NCBI RefSeq assembly: GCF_001270265.1
Contig: NZ_LGAP01000006.1
Location: 62,001 to 126,000, forward strand
DNA length: 64,000 nt
Reading direction: 5' to 3'
From: Ensifer adhaerens
Lineage (GTDB): Bacteria; Pseudomonadota; Alphaproteobacteria; Rhizobiales; Rhizobiaceae
Positions 15,299-24,492 of the stretch are shown in pieces. The translations under genes and the position numbers were made by a program. Below the pieces are notes generated by a model. The model was not told the origin of the DNA, made no database searches, and saw nothing but the letters and a program-made list of their open reading frames with translations. The stretch's first letter is position 1. Every line of letters begins with the position of its first letter.

Positions 15299-17125
15299 AT
15301 GAGCATTCGTAACATCGCGATTATCGCGCACGTCGACCATGGGAAAACGACCCTTGTCGACGAGCTTCTGAAGCAGTCGGGCTCGTTCCGCGAAAACCAG
15401 CGCGTTGCCGAACGCGTCATGGACTCCAACGACATCGAAAAAGAGCGCGGCATCACCATTCTTGCCAAGGCGACGTCGGTCGAGTGGAAGGGCGTGCGCA
15501 TCAACATCGTCGACACCCCCGGCCACGCCGACTTCGGCGGTGAAGTCGAGCGCATCCTGTCGATGGTGGACGGCGCCATCGTTCTCGTCGACGCCTCTGA
15601 AGGCCCGATGCCGCAGACGAAGTTCGTCGTCGGCAAGGCGCTGAAGGTCGGCCTGAAGCCGATCGTCGCGATCAACAAGATCGACCGCCCGGACGGCCGC
15701 CACGAAGAAGTCATCAACGAGGTCTTCGACCTCTTTGCAAACCTCGACGCCAGCGATGAGCAGCTCGACTTCCCGATCCTCTACGGTTCGGGCCGTGACG
15801 GCTGGATGAACGTCGCCCCGGAAGGTCCGAAGGACCAGGGCATGGCGCCGCTTCTCGACCTCGTGCTTCAGCACGTTCCCGAGCCGACGGTTGCCGAAGG
15901 TCCGTTCCGCATGATCGGCACGATCCTGGAAGCAAACCCCTTCCTCGGCCGCATCATCACCGGCCGCATCCATTCGGGTTCGCTGAAGCCGAACCAGCCG
16001 GTCAAGGTCCTTGGCCAGGACGGCAAGCTGCTCGAAACCGGCCGTATCTCGAAGATCCTCGCATTCCGCGGCATCGAGCGTCAGCCGATCGAAGAAGCGC
16101 ATGCAGGCGACATCGTCGCGATCGCCGGCCTGACCAAGGGCACCGTCGCCGATACCTTCTGCGACCCGTCGGTCACCGAAGCGCTGACCGCACAGCCGAT
16201 CGACCCGCCGACCGTCACCATGTCCTTCATCGTCAACGACAGCCCGCTTGCCGGCACCGAAGGCGACAAGGTCACGAGCCGCGTCATCCGCGACCGTCTG
16301 TTCAAGGAAGCCGAAGGCAACGTTGCGCTGAAGATCGAGGAATCCTCCGAGAAGGATTCGTTCTTCGTATCGGGTCGCGGCGAATTGCAGCTCGCGGTTC
16401 TGATCGAGACCATGCGCCGCGAAGGCTTCGAACTCGCCGTCTCGCGTCCGCGCGTCGTCATGCACAAGGATGACAACGGCCAGCTGCTCGAGCCGATCGA
16501 AGAAGTGGTCATCGACGTCGACGAAGAGCATTCCGGCGTCGTCGTTCAGAAGATGTCCGAGCGCAAGGCCGAGATGGTCGAGCTTCGTCCGTCGGGCGGC
16601 AATCGCGTCCGTCTGGTGTTCTTTGCTCCGACCCGTGGCCTGATCGGCTACCAGTCGGAACTGCTGACGGATACGCGCGGCACGGCGGTCATGAACCGTC
16701 TGTTCCACGCCTACCAGCCGTACAAGGGCGAGATCGGTGGCCGCGTCAACGGCGTGCTGCTCTCCAACGACGCCGGCGAATCGGTCGCCTATGCCATGTT
16801 CAACCTGGAAGACCGCGGCCCGATGATCATCGACGCCGGCGAGAAGGTCTATGCCGGCATGATCATCGGCATCCACACGCGCGACAACGACCTCGAAGTC
16901 AACGTGTTGAAGGGCAAGAAGCTCACCAACATGCGCGCTTCCGGCAAGGACGAAGCCGTCAAGCTGACGCCGCCGATCCGCATGACGCTCGAGCGCGCGC
17001 TGTCCTGGATCCAGGACGACGAGCTGGTCGAAGTCACGCCGAAGTCGATCCGTCTTCGCAAGATGTACCTCGACTCGAACGACCGCAAGCGCTTCGAGAA
17101 GTCGCGCACGGCCGGCGCCGCTTAA
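15299..17125 (+). CDS. typA: Translational GTPase TypA/BipA
   Basis: A 608-residue ribosome-binding GTPase. I take ATG 15299 (MSIRNIAIIAHVDHGKTTLV), which puts G1 AHVDHGKTT at the N-terminus; the frame is open upstream but without similarity. G3 DTPGHADFGGE lies near 75 and G4 NKIDRPDGR near 128; the rest follows EF-G-like domains II, III and V plus the TypA-specific C-terminal domain with MTLERALSWIQDDE. It acts in 50S assembly and stress adaptation. Followed by a strong terminator, so apparently monocistronic. Confidence 0.97.
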   Translation: MSIRNIAIIAHVDHGKTTLVDELLKQSGSFRENQRVAERVMDSNDIEKERGITILAKATSVEWKGVRINIVDTPGHADFGGEVERILSMVDGAIVLVDASEGPMPQTKFVVGKALKVGLKPIVAINKIDRPDGRHEEVINEVFDLFANLDASDEQLDFPILYGSGRDGWMNVAPEGPKDQGMAPLLDLVLQHVPEPTVAEGPFRMIGTILEANPFLGRIITGRIHSGSLKPNQPVKVLGQDGKLLETGRISKILAFRGIERQPIEEAHAGDIVAIAGLTKGTVADTFCDPSVTEALTAQPIDPPTVTMSFIVNDSPLAGTEGDKVTSRVIRDRLFKEAEGNVALKIEESSEKDSFFVSGRGELQLAVLIETMRREGFELAVSRPRVVMHKDDNGQLLEPIEEVVIDVDEEHSGVVVQKMSERKAEMVELRPSGGNRVRLVFFAPTRGLIGYQSELLTDTRGTAVMNRLFHAYQPYKGEIGGRVNGVLLSNDAGESVAYAMFNLEDRGPMIIDAGEKVYAGMIIGIHTRDNDLEVNVLKGKKLTNMRASGKDEAVKLTPPIRMTLERALSWIQDDELVEVTPKSIRLRKMYLDSNDRKRFEKSRTAGAA

Positions 17126-17158
17126 ACGCCTGCCGACAAAAACGAGCAATTGGCGAAA

Positions 17159-17182
17159 CCCCGGAGCAATCCGGGGTTTTTT
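17159..17182 (+). terminator. Rho-independent terminator of typA
   Basis: CCCCGGA-GCAA-TCCGGGG is a perfect 7-bp hairpin followed by six T residues, 33 bases after the typA stop. Confidence 0.95.
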
Positions 17183-17332
17183 GCTGTGTGTGCCAGCGGG
17201 GGGCGGCTTGCGGATAAAGTTAAAAAGGCGTTAACCTTCCACAGGATGCCGTTAAAGTTGCCTGTGGGTTAACGCGACGCGGCTCCCGGGCGGGATTCCT
17301 GTTCGCCCTGTGTGTGTTTAGAGTCGTGAGTC

Positions 17333-17839
17333 ATGAAGACTGTTTCGATCGAGGTCAGGCCTGGAGAACCGCAAGAGGCGGCGGCAATTGCCGACGTGCA
17401 TCGCGTTTCATGGTTGCAGGCCTATGGCGGCATCATTCCGCACCGCCCGTTGATCCAGATGGTCAATCGTCGAGACGAGGTCTGGTGGCGCAAGGCGACG
17501 CGGGGTCCGGCGACCTTGCTGGTCGTCGACGTGGCGGGAACGATTGCCGGCTACGCGACCCTCGGTCTTAGCCGCGCCAAGGCGCTGCCGCAGGAAGGCG
17601 AAATCTACGAGATCTATCTGCGTCCGGAATACCAGGGCATCGGCCTTGGGCGGGTTCTCTTCGGCGAAGCCAAGAGCCTGCTGCGGTCACTCGGCTGCAG
17701 GGGGCTGGTGGTCTGGTGCCTCGAAGACAGCGATCACGCCTATCAGTTCTTCCAGGGGGCCGGCGGCAGCGATATTGCTGAAGGCATGGAAGATTTCGGC
17801 GACAAGCACCTCAAGAAGGTCGGCTTTGCCTGGAACTGA
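17333..17839 (+). CDS. GNAT family N-acetyltransferase
   Basis: A 168-residue acetyltransferase starting MKTVSIEVRPGEP. The core EIYEIYLRPEYQGIGLGRVLF at about 88-108 contains the Q-G-I-G-x-G acetyl-CoA pyrophosphate loop; LVVDVAGTIAGYATL forms the preceding beta strands. The SWLQAYGGIIP text near residue 27 is common in this subgroup. The substrate is unknown. It stands alone between typA and an oppositely oriented secreted-protein gene. Confidence 0.9.
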   Translation: MKTVSIEVRPGEPQEAAAIADVHRVSWLQAYGGIIPHRPLIQMVNRRDEVWWRKATRGPATLLVVDVAGTIAGYATLGLSRAKALPQEGEIYEIYLRPEYQGIGLGRVLFGEAKSLLRSLGCRGLVVWCLEDSDHAYQFFQGAGGSDIAEGMEDFGDKHLKKVGFAWN

Positions 17840-17897
17840 CGCCTGCCGTACAAGGCTTCTCTGGCTGTTGCGGTAACAGCAGTCGCTCTTTCCGAAA

Positions 17898-18503
17898 TCA
17901 ATCCGGCAGTTCGTTGTTGGGTTCGGCGGCCTTGTCGCCGCGTTTGCCGTGGAATGTCGCCTGGTCGACGCCGCAGCGAAATGTCGGTGCCACCTCGTCG
18001 GCGACCTTGCGGGCGACCGCGTTGGGATCGGGATTGGCAAGCGCATCGACATAGCCGGCGACGCAGCCCTTGCCGTCATCCTTCTGGGCCACCTTGGAGA
18101 CGACGAGAACCTGTCCCTCGAGCGCCGGGACCGATTCTCCGGTCTTCGGATCGGGGTTCTCGATGAACCAGCGCAGGATCGTCGCGACCGGGGTGCCGCC
18201 CTCGGCGACGCGCCACTCCACCATCGTGCCGGCGTGATTGAACGGAAAGAAGCTCTCGAACGCGTCGTTGAGATAGCGCTTGTTGATATGCCCGAAGGAG
18301 AAGCTCTGGCGAGCATCATACTCCTTGAAATGCACGGGATAGTCGCCATGACCGGGACAGGTCATCAGGGCGTACATGCCCGGCTCCTCGACGATGATCT
18401 TGCACTTGTCGCGGCTGACGTCGACATAGGCGCTGTCATTGGCCATAGCCGGTCCGGCGGACACCAGAATCAGCGACAGGCATGCAACCTTTCCGTTCAT
18501 CAT
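17898..18503 (-). CDS. Secreted protein of unknown function
   Basis: A 201-residue exported protein. Two adjacent ATGs (18503, 18500) follow an AAGGGAAG ribosome-binding site; the longer open frame upstream has no signal sequence and overlaps the ppa promoter. MNGKVACLSLILVSAGPAMA is a clear signal peptide. The mature protein has at least four cysteines (DKCKIIV, LMTCPG, KGCVAG, FRCGV), which may form two disulfides. Family not recognised; similar proteins occur in rhizobia. It is divergent from ppa with a 155-base gap. Confidence 0.8.
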   Translation of the reverse strand: MMNGKVACLSLILVSAGPAMANDSAYVDVSRDKCKIIVEEPGMYALMTCPGHGDYPVHFKEYDARQSFSFGHINKRYLNDAFESFFPFNHAGTMVEWRVAEGGTPVATILRWFIENPDPKTGESVPALEGQVLVVSKVAQKDDGKGCVAGYVDALANPDPNAVARKVADEVAPTFRCGVDQATFHGKRGDKAAEPNNELPD

Positions 18504-18658
18504 GACTTCCCTTCTACGAGATTTGAGGAACTGTACCAGTCGTTCGGCGACGACAAAACGACCGGTTGAATCTGCGTTGCGGACGAAAGTTATATTGCAT
18601 CGCGGCATGTTTCCCTTTATCCGACGGGCAAACTTCGCAACTGACCCTGGAGTAGTCC

Positions 18659-19195
18659 ATGCGCATTGACGCGATTTCCATCGGAAAGAATCCACCAGAA
18701 GATGTCAACGTGATCGTTGAGGTTCCCGTTGGCGGCCATCCCATCAAGTACGAGATGGACAAGGAAGCCGGCACGCTCGTCGTCGACCGTTTCCTCTACA
18801 CGCCGATGACCTATCCGGGGAACTACGGCTTCGTGCCGCACACGCTTTCCGACGATGGCGATCCGATCGACGTTCTGATCTGCAACACCCGTCCGCTCGT
18901 TCCGGGCTGCGTCATCAACGTTCGCCCGATCGGCGTGATGATGATGGAAGACAATTCCGGCCAGGACGAAAAGATCATCGCGGTTCCGTCGGGTCACCTG
19001 ACGCAGCGCTACGACAAGGTGCATGAATACACCGACCTGCCGGAAATCACGCTCAAGCAGATCGAGCACTTCTTCGAGCACTACAAGGATCTGGAACCCG
19101 GCAAGTGGGTGAAGATTTTTGGCTGGAAGGATGCCGCCGTCGCCAAGCAACTGATCAAGGAAGCTGTCGAGCGCGCCAAGGGCGTAAAGAAGTAA
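18659..19195 (+). CDS. ppa: Inorganic pyrophosphatase
   Basis: A 178-residue soluble family I pyrophosphatase, which hydrolyses PPi to two phosphates and drives biosynthetic reactions. The metal-binding signature DDGDPIDVL is at 65-73, with KYEMDKEAG (30-38) and the YPGNYGFVP substrate segment at 52-60. Length is typical for a proteobacterial hexameric enzyme. Single gene, followed by a pair of intergenic palindromes rather than a classic terminator. Confidence 0.98.
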   Translation: MRIDAISIGKNPPEDVNVIVEVPVGGHPIKYEMDKEAGTLVVDRFLYTPMTYPGNYGFVPHTLSDDGDPIDVLICNTRPLVPGCVINVRPIGVMMMEDNSGQDEKIIAVPSGHLTQRYDKVHEYTDLPEITLKQIEHFFEHYKDLEPGKWVKIFGWKDAAVAKQLIKEAVERAKGVKK

Positions 19196-19198
19196 GCA

Positions 19199-19246
19199 CT
19201 GCATAATTCCTGAAATCGAGATCGATTTAAGGATAAAATTATGCAG
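19199..19246. repeat. Palindromic intergenic repeat, first of a pair
   Basis: Perfect 10-bp ends CTGCATAATT/AATTATGCAG with further inner pairing (GAAATCG with CGATTT). It starts four bases after the ppa stop codon. I recognise this unit as frequent in rhizobial intergenic regions. Confidence 0.65.
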
Positions 19247-19260
19247 CAACTTTAAGCTGT

Positions 19261-19302
19261 TACAGCGTCCTTTGCGCGTCATGTTTGACGCGCGGCGCTG
19301 TA
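19261..19302. repeat. Palindromic intergenic repeat, second of a pair
   Basis: TACAGCG/CGCTGTA outer stem with inner GCGCGTC/GACGCGC. It normally follows the preceding hairpin as one composite element. It lies tail to tail between ppa and the DUF167 gene and may act as a bidirectional terminator. Confidence 0.65.
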
Positions 19303-19304
19303 GC

Positions 19305-19622
19305 TTATTCGCCGGCCAGTTCGGCAAGCCGTTTCAAAACATCCTCCGGGTCGGTGTCGATCCGGAGGATTTTTTTGCGCTGTGTTTCGCCTGAAATCAG
19401 AGAAATGCGGTTCTTGGCGACGCCGATCTCTTTCGCGAGTACGGCAATCAGGGCCTGGTTGGCCTTGCCCTTTTCCGGAATGGCGCGCACGCGGACCTTG
19501 AGATGGTCCTGTCCGTCGGCGCCACTCTCCACCCCATCGATCCCGTCGCGTCCGCCGTTCGGTGTCAGTCGAACGGTGACGCGCACGTGATCGGCGTGGG
19601 CGGTGAACGCTTGGCTCGTCAA
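19305..19622 (-). CDS. DUF167 (YggU) family protein
   Basis: A 105-residue small protein of the YggU/DUF167 family. VRVTVRLTPNGGRDGIDGV, then LKVRVRAIPEKGKANQALI with the conserved PxxGKAN, and LISGETQRKKIL are the family marks. Function is not established. It follows the YggT gene by four bases; the YggT-YggU pair is conserved across many proteobacteria. Confidence 0.93.
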   Translation of the reverse strand: MTSQAFTAHADHVRVTVRLTPNGGRDGIDGVESGADGQDHLKVRVRAIPEKGKANQALIAVLAKEIGVAKNRISLISGETQRKKILRIDTDPEDVLKRLAELAGE

Positions 19623-19626
19623 TGGA

Positions 19627-19920
19627 TCAGCGCAACAGCGCCGACGCGATCGTCGTGTTCAGGAACAGCTGGATGAAATAGAGGATCACCAGCACGACCA
19701 GCGGCGAAAGATCGACGCCACCCATGTTGGGCAGTACCCGGCGGATCGGACGATAGAGCGGCTCGGTCAGCTGGTAGAGCGAGCGGCCGATCATGTTGAT
19801 CGCCTGGTTGTTCACGTTGATGACGTTGAACGCATAGAGCCAGGAAAAGATGGCTGACGCGATGATCAGAAACCACGCGATGTTGATAATAAAGTTCAAG
19901 GTGCCGATGACAGCAATCAT
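19627..19920 (-). CDS. YggT family integral membrane protein
   Basis: About 97 residues from ATG 19920 (MIAVIGTLNFIINIAWFL), preceded by TTGGAG; an ATG ten codons upstream at 19950 is the alternative. Two hydrophobic segments flank the conserved LYQLTEPLYRPIRRVLPNMGGVDLSPL motif. YggT proteins are linked to osmotic stress and membrane organisation, with no fixed biochemical role. Coupled to the DUF167 gene downstream. Confidence 0.92.
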   Translation of the reverse strand: MIAVIGTLNFIINIAWFLIIASAIFSWLYAFNVINVNNQAINMIGRSLYQLTEPLYRPIRRVLPNMGGVDLSPLVVLVILYFIQLFLNTTIASALLR

Positions 19921-20008
19921 GCCGGTCTCCAAATCGTTATTGACAGACATGTAGACATTGAGACCTAAACGAGCAAGTACGCCGATTTGCCGTGCGCGAT
20001 CATGTTTA

Positions 20009-20189
20009 ATACCAAGCCTCGATAATAGGAGCCTATAGGAAAGGATCGATCGGGTTTTCGGGCTAAGAGAGGTCCGCGGAGCGATGCTGACGCTCGGTCA
20101 AGGATCTCGACGCTGCCAGAAAGCCCGAGAAGTCCGCCGAAGGCGATCCATGGATCATCCTATAAGTTTCTATCATCGAGACTTGGTAT
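20009..20189. repeat. Inverted-repeat element (MITE-like), ~180 bp
   Basis: The ends 20009-20040 and 20158-20189 are 32-base inverted repeats matching at 27 of 32 positions, with all five differences being transitions. Further pairing lies inside (TTTTCGGGCT with AAGCCCGAGAA). No transposase or open frame is inside. It lies directly upstream of the MFS gene and fills most of a 285-base gap. Confidence 0.6.
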
Positions 20190-20235
20190 AACACGGGCCG
20201 GTCAAAGATCGGTGCCATCGAGGAGCGTCTCCCCT

Positions 20236-21477
20236 ATGTCTGCCGTTCATACCAGCCACCGCTTTGCCGCTTTCCGGCATGTCGGTTATCGCCGTTACTT
20301 CTTCTCGCGCTTCCTTGCCTACTTCGCCATCCAGATCATCTCCGTTGCGGTCGGCTGGCAGATCTACGACCTGACGCGCGATCCGTTCGATCTCGGGCTT
20401 ATCGGGCTGTTCCAGTTCCTGCCGTCGCTGGTGCTGATCCTGGTCACCGGATCGGTTGCCGATCGCTACAACCGGCGCATGATCATGGGCATCTGCATGG
20501 TGATCAGCACGCTTTGCGCCGTGGCGCTGCTCATGCTGACGGTCACGGGCCGCTTCTCGCCCTGGCCGGTCTATGCGATCCTGATCGTCTTCGGCATCGA
20601 GCGCGCGTTTCTGGCACCCGCCTCGCAGTCGCTGGCACCCAATCTGGTCCCGCCTGAAGACCTGCCGAATGCGATCGCCTGGAATTCGACATCCTGGCAG
20701 ACGGCGATGATCGTCGGTCCGGTTGCGGGCGGCCTGATCTATGGCTTCGGCTCCGTTGCGCCCTATGCCGTCGGCGTCTGCTTCTTCGCCGCTGCGGCGC
20801 TGATGGTGTTCGCCATTCCAAAGCCGGCGGCGCGCTCCAAGGCGCCGGTGCAGAGCTGGGAGACGATCACCGCCGGTTTCCGCTATATCAAGGCGGAGAA
20901 GGTGGTGCTGGGTGCGATCTCGCTCGATCTCTTCGCGGTGCTGCTCGGTGGTGCCGTCGCGCTGATGCCGGTCTTTGCCCGCGATATCCTTGATCTTGGC
21001 CCATGGGGCCTCGGCTTGCTGCGCGCGGCCCCCGGCGTTGGCGCCGTCGGCATGGCGGTGTGGCTGGCCGCCCACCCCATCCGTCACCGCGCCGGTTTCT
21101 ACATGTTCACCGGCGTTGCTCTCTTCGGCCTCGGCACCGTCGTCTTCGGCCTGTCGGCAACGCCGTGGGTATCGATCGCAGCACTCGTCGTCATGGGGGC
21201 CGCCGACATGATCTCGGTCTATGTCCGCGAGATCCTGATCACGCTGTGGACGCCGGACGAGCTGCGCGGCCGCGTCAATGCGGTCAACATGGTGTTCGTC
21301 GGCGCCTCCAACGAGCTTGGCGAGTTCCGGGCCGGCATGATGGCATCCGGCTTCGGGGCGGTCTTTGCCGTTGCTTTCGGCGGTGCAGGCACGCTTCTGG
21401 TGTCGGCGCTCTGGGCGCTCGGCTTCCCACAGCTGCGCAAGATCGACACGCTCGACGTGCCGAAGCATCACCGCTAA
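20236..21477 (+). CDS. MFS transporter (EntS-like, MFS_3)
   Basis: A 413-residue, 12-segment inner-membrane exporter. ATG 20236 (MSAVHTSHRFAAFRHVGYRR) is taken; a GTG eight codons upstream is possible. GSVADRYNRRMIMG near residue 80 is the loop 2-3 MFS motif A, and the central RYIKAEKVVLGAI loop separates the two halves. The family includes the enterobactin exporter EntS and macrolide pumps; the substrate here is unknown. No siderophore genes are nearby. Confidence 0.9.
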   Translation: MSAVHTSHRFAAFRHVGYRRYFFSRFLAYFAIQIISVAVGWQIYDLTRDPFDLGLIGLFQFLPSLVLILVTGSVADRYNRRMIMGICMVISTLCAVALLMLTVTGRFSPWPVYAILIVFGIERAFLAPASQSLAPNLVPPEDLPNAIAWNSTSWQTAMIVGPVAGGLIYGFGSVAPYAVGVCFFAAAALMVFAIPKPAARSKAPVQSWETITAGFRYIKAEKVVLGAISLDLFAVLLGGAVALMPVFARDILDLGPWGLGLLRAAPGVGAVGMAVWLAAHPIRHRAGFYMFTGVALFGLGTVVFGLSATPWVSIAALVVMGAADMISVYVREILITLWTPDELRGRVNAVNMVFVGASNELGEFRAGMMASGFGAVFAVAFGGAGTLLVSALWALGFPQLRKIDTLDVPKHHR

Positions 21478-21530
21478 AGCCTTTCCGGTTTAGACAGAGC
21501 CGCGGCAACGCTCTATTTCTTTGTTTTTAC

Positions 21531-21574
21531 GCATTTCCCGAGGGAAAACCGCTTCGCACTTTTCCTGGAAATGC
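21531..21574. repeat. Small palindromic repeat (GGAAAACCG core)
   Basis: GCATTTCC/GGAAATGC ends with the inner GGGAAAACCGCTTCGCACTT core. Related copies lie at 29650-29694 and 50650-50691. Confidence 0.6.
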
Positions 21575-21595
21575 ACTGGCGGCCGAGGCTTGCCG

Positions 21596-22324
21596 TCAGG
21601 CCGTCTTCCTGTCGCCAGCGTGCAGAAAGATGAGATCGAGGAAATTCTCCATCCAGGTGCGCAACGGCGCATCGTGCTGCATGCGACCGTCGAGATGGGC
21701 CTTGCCCATCTGGGCGCCGGGCAGTTCGAAGCGGTGCGCGCCGTGCACGACCCAGCGATGCATCATGGCGCGCGTCAGCTCGCCGTGAAACTGGATGCCC
21801 CAGGCATTTTCGCCATAGCGGAAGGCCTGGTTCGGATAGGTTTCGCCGGTTGCCAGCAGCTCGGCGCCGGCCGGCAGATCGAAGCCCTCGCGATGGAAGT
21901 GATAGACCATCGCCGGCCAGTCCATTAGCGCCCGGCCGGCGTCGGTGGCGACCAGCGGATACCAGCCGATTTCCGTCATGCCTTCATGGTGCGGCGCGAC
22001 CTTGCCGCCAAGATTGCGCGCCAGCATCTGTGCGCCGAGGCAGATGCCGAGATAGGGCTTGTTTTCGCTCAGCGGCACCGACAGCCAGTCGATCTCGCGA
22101 CGGACGAAATCCTCCTCGTCATTGGCGCTCATCGGGCCGCCGAAGATGATCGTGCCGCCGTGGTGTTCGAGCGTCGAAGGCAGCTCGTCGCCAAGCGCCG
22201 GACGACGGATGTCGAGAGGAAAACCCTTCTGCGTGAGGATCTGGCCGACACGGCCGGCGCTCGATCGCTCCTGGTGCAGGACGATGAGGATGGGTTTCCT
22301 GTCGGTCTCGGCGGGCATCGGCAT
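21596..22324 (-). CDS. Class I glutamine amidotransferase-like protein
   Basis: A 242-residue protein from ATG 22324 (MPMPAETDRKPILIVLHQE). Nucleophile Cys sits in LGICLGAQMLA, with the catalytic His in WGIQFHGEL and oxyanion-strand GTIIFGGPMSAND. It resembles the stand-alone GuaA-type glutaminase domains often annotated as glutamine amidotransferase; the acceptor partner is unknown. Start is one base after the TerB stop, so the genes are coupled at the end of the hemC-led cluster. Confidence 0.88.
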   Translation of the reverse strand: MPMPAETDRKPILIVLHQERSSAGRVGQILTQKGFPLDIRRPALGDELPSTLEHHGGTIIFGGPMSANDEEDFVRREIDWLSVPLSENKPYLGICLGAQMLARNLGGKVAPHHEGMTEIGWYPLVATDAGRALMDWPAMVYHFHREGFDLPAGAELLATGETYPNQAFRYGENAWGIQFHGELTRAMMHRWVVHGAHRFELPGAQMGKAHLDGRMQHDAPLRTWMENFLDLIFLHAGDRKTA

Positions 22325-22325
22325 G

Positions 22326-22808
22326 TCAGCTTTCCTGTTGCGGTTCGCCTTCTTCCGCCGCATCGATCCTTGCCGCGACCTCCCGTCGCTTCAAGACCCG
22401 GTCCCGTCCGGACACGCCGAGAAGATCGGCGATCCGCCAGATCACGTGGTCTTCCATCTCGCTGCGCTCGCCGTCGGCGTAGACGATTTCCCAGAGCATG
22501 CCGATCAACTCGATGCGCTGCTCCTCGGAAAGGTGCCGCTTCACTTCGGCGGTGAACTGATAGAAGTCGATCGCCTCGCTCTCGGCGGACTTACCGGCTT
22601 CGACCAGCGCGCCGAGTGCCGCATCGTCGAGTGCATAATGCTGCTTGATGATCGTGCGCATCTTGCGCTGCTCGGAGGCGTGGATCTTGCCGTCCGCCTC
22701 CATTACCTGAATGCAGAGTGCGATGACCGCCACGCGCGGGTCACCCCTCTCGATCCGCGTCGTCGGGCCGGTCAGGCCCTCGAGAAACGTCCGGAACCGT
22801 TCAAACAT
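22326..22808 (-). CDS. TerB family (tellurite resistance-like) protein
   Basis: About 160 residues from ATG 22808 (MFERFRTFLEGL); a GTG four codons upstream has a GAGGGG site and may be the true start. The TerB helical domain covers residues 25-140, with acidic loops EADGKIHASE and VYADGERSEMEDH, repeats resembling metal-binding motifs. Known TerB-like proteins are cytosolic and often membrane-associated; no function is proven for this group. It follows hemY by under 30 bases. Confidence 0.85.
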   Translation of the reverse strand: MFERFRTFLEGLTGPTTRIERGDPRVAVIALCIQVMEADGKIHASEQRKMRTIIKQHYALDDAALGALVEAGKSAESEAIDFYQFTAEVKRHLSEEQRIELIGMLWEIVYADGERSEMEDHVIWRIADLLGVSGRDRVLKRREVAARIDAAEEGEPQQES

Positions 22809-22834
22809 GTCTTCGCCCACAGCCCCTCAAAAAC

Positions 22835-24481
22835 TCAAAACAATCGGAAACTGGTCTTTTCCGGCACTTTTTCGCCGGCAGCCGGTTCCCGCACGCCAGG
22901 ATCATCCGGAGGACGGCCGAAGAACGGGTCGGGGACCTGCTCGCCATTGGACGCACCTTCCTTCTCGCGTGTCTTCTCGACGATCGGGGCCGGCTTCCTG
23001 GCCTCCGCCACCTTGATCGGCTCCGCGCGCTCCCGCGGCGTTTCGGGCGCCGCCTCGATGATCACCGGCGTATCGACAGCCTGTTTCACTGACGCCGGAC
23101 CGTGGGACACGGGATGGTGCTCGGCCACCACTGGCGGCAGGCTGCGGATCGCTTCGTCGGCGCTCAGATGGCCATCCTCGACCTGTGCGGCAAGCTGCAG
23201 GGCCGGTGCTTTCCATTCGAAGGCGTCGAGCCGCCCGCTGACGGGCGAGACCGGCAGCCAGGTGGGCGAGGTCACGCCGTCGGCGGTCCAGGCGGGATCG
23301 CGCGGGCTCTTCAGCGCCTGGGCCATCCAGTGGCGGATGCGGCCCTCGTCGCCGGTGTCGGCCTCTTCGATGTCGGCGAGCAGCAGAAAGATGCTTTCGG
23401 TCGGCTCCAGCCGGGCTGCTGCCTCTGCCTTGGTGCGGGCAAGCAGAAGCTCGCGCGCCTCGAGTGCGGCCTCGGCGACGGCTGCCATGGTGACAGCATT
23501 GTTCGGACGCAGTGATTCAAGCTTTCTTGCGCGCTTCAGCCGGTCGACCGCCGTGTCGCCGCCGCGCGCCCGCACGTAGAGGCGGGCGACATCGGGATGC
23601 GGCTCGTGCTTCCACGCCTTTTCGAGGATCGAGGCTCCCTTGCGCAGATTATCCTCGCGAAACAGCGCCTTTGCCGCGACGAGGCCGGCAGGCACCAGGT
23701 GTTCGTCAAGCTTGAGCGCGGCAAGCGCATCGTCGCGGGCAGCCTTGGCATCGCCGTCAAGGCGGCTCATGGCGCGGGCGGTCAGAAGCACGGCCTTCTT
23801 GCGGTCGGCCTCCTTGCGTTCAAGCACGTGGGCTGTCCGGCTCTGGTCAAGCAGGCGCAGCGCGTCATCCCATTGTCCGGCCTGGCTCTGGCTGTCGAGT
23901 GTCGCAAGCGTCGCCCAGGGCAGGTGCGGCGCCTTCTCTGCTGCCCGTTCGGCATATTGGCGCGCTGCCTCGTGCGCGCCGAGGCGCTTGGCTTCGAGAT
24001 AGAGACCGCGCAGGCCGAGCTCGCGCGTCTCCGGATCGTCGGCCATCAGTTCGAACTTCTTGCGCGCGTCGTCGTACTTGCCCTCGATCAGGAAGGTCTG
24101 GGCTTCGAGCAGGTGGATCAGCGGTTCCTGGTCGGCGCTGATCAAGCCGCGGGTCCGGGCCGTCATCTTGCGCGCCTGATTGGCGTCGCCGGCGCCGGCG
24201 GCGATCAGACCGGTCGATAGCGCCTGATAGCCCCTGTCGCGCTTTCGGGCGCGGAAATAGCGGGTGACGGTGTGCGGCGACAGCCAGATTGTGCGTACCA
24301 GCCAGATGGCGATCAGCGTTGCGGCAATCAGCGAGATCAGCAGCGATGCCGCGCGCATCAGGCTCATTTCGATGAGCTGTCCCTGCCAGACGAGCGAGAG
24401 TTCGCCCGGCCGATCCGCGAGCCACGCAAAGCCGAGGCCAAGGCAAAGGACGATCAGGATGAAGATCAAAATGCGGATCAT
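22835..24481 (-). CDS. hemY: HemY-type tetratricopeptide membrane protein
   Basis: A 548-residue protein with two N-terminal transmembrane segments (MIRILIFILIVLCLGLGFAW at 1-20, then about 43-66) and the HemY_N motif, followed by tetratricopeptide-like helices (about 80-400) and a Pro/Glu-rich disordered tail of about 120 residues. In proteobacteria it is encoded with hemC and hemD, as here, and is tied to heme synthesis or envelope assembly without a settled activity. It follows the Mic60-like gene by 11 bases. Confidence 0.88.
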   Translation of the reverse strand: MIRILIFILIVLCLGLGFAWLADRPGELSLVWQGQLIEMSLMRAASLLISLIAATLIAIWLVRTIWLSPHTVTRYFRARKRDRGYQALSTGLIAAGAGDANQARKMTARTRGLISADQEPLIHLLEAQTFLIEGKYDDARKKFELMADDPETRELGLRGLYLEAKRLGAHEAARQYAERAAEKAPHLPWATLATLDSQSQAGQWDDALRLLDQSRTAHVLERKEADRKKAVLLTARAMSRLDGDAKAARDDALAALKLDEHLVPAGLVAAKALFREDNLRKGASILEKAWKHEPHPDVARLYVRARGGDTAVDRLKRARKLESLRPNNAVTMAAVAEAALEARELLLARTKAEAAARLEPTESIFLLLADIEEADTGDEGRIRHWMAQALKSPRDPAWTADGVTSPTWLPVSPVSGRLDAFEWKAPALQLAAQVEDGHLSADEAIRSLPPVVAEHHPVSHGPASVKQAVDTPVIIEAAPETPRERAEPIKVAEARKPAPIVEKTREKEGASNGEQVPDPFFGRPPDDPGVREPAAGEKVPEKTSFRLF

Positions 24482-24492
24482 GTCTGTCTTCC

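Noticed and set aside
15278-17149. A 623-codon open frame opposite typA
   Set aside because: Antisense shadow; codon pattern mirrors typA.
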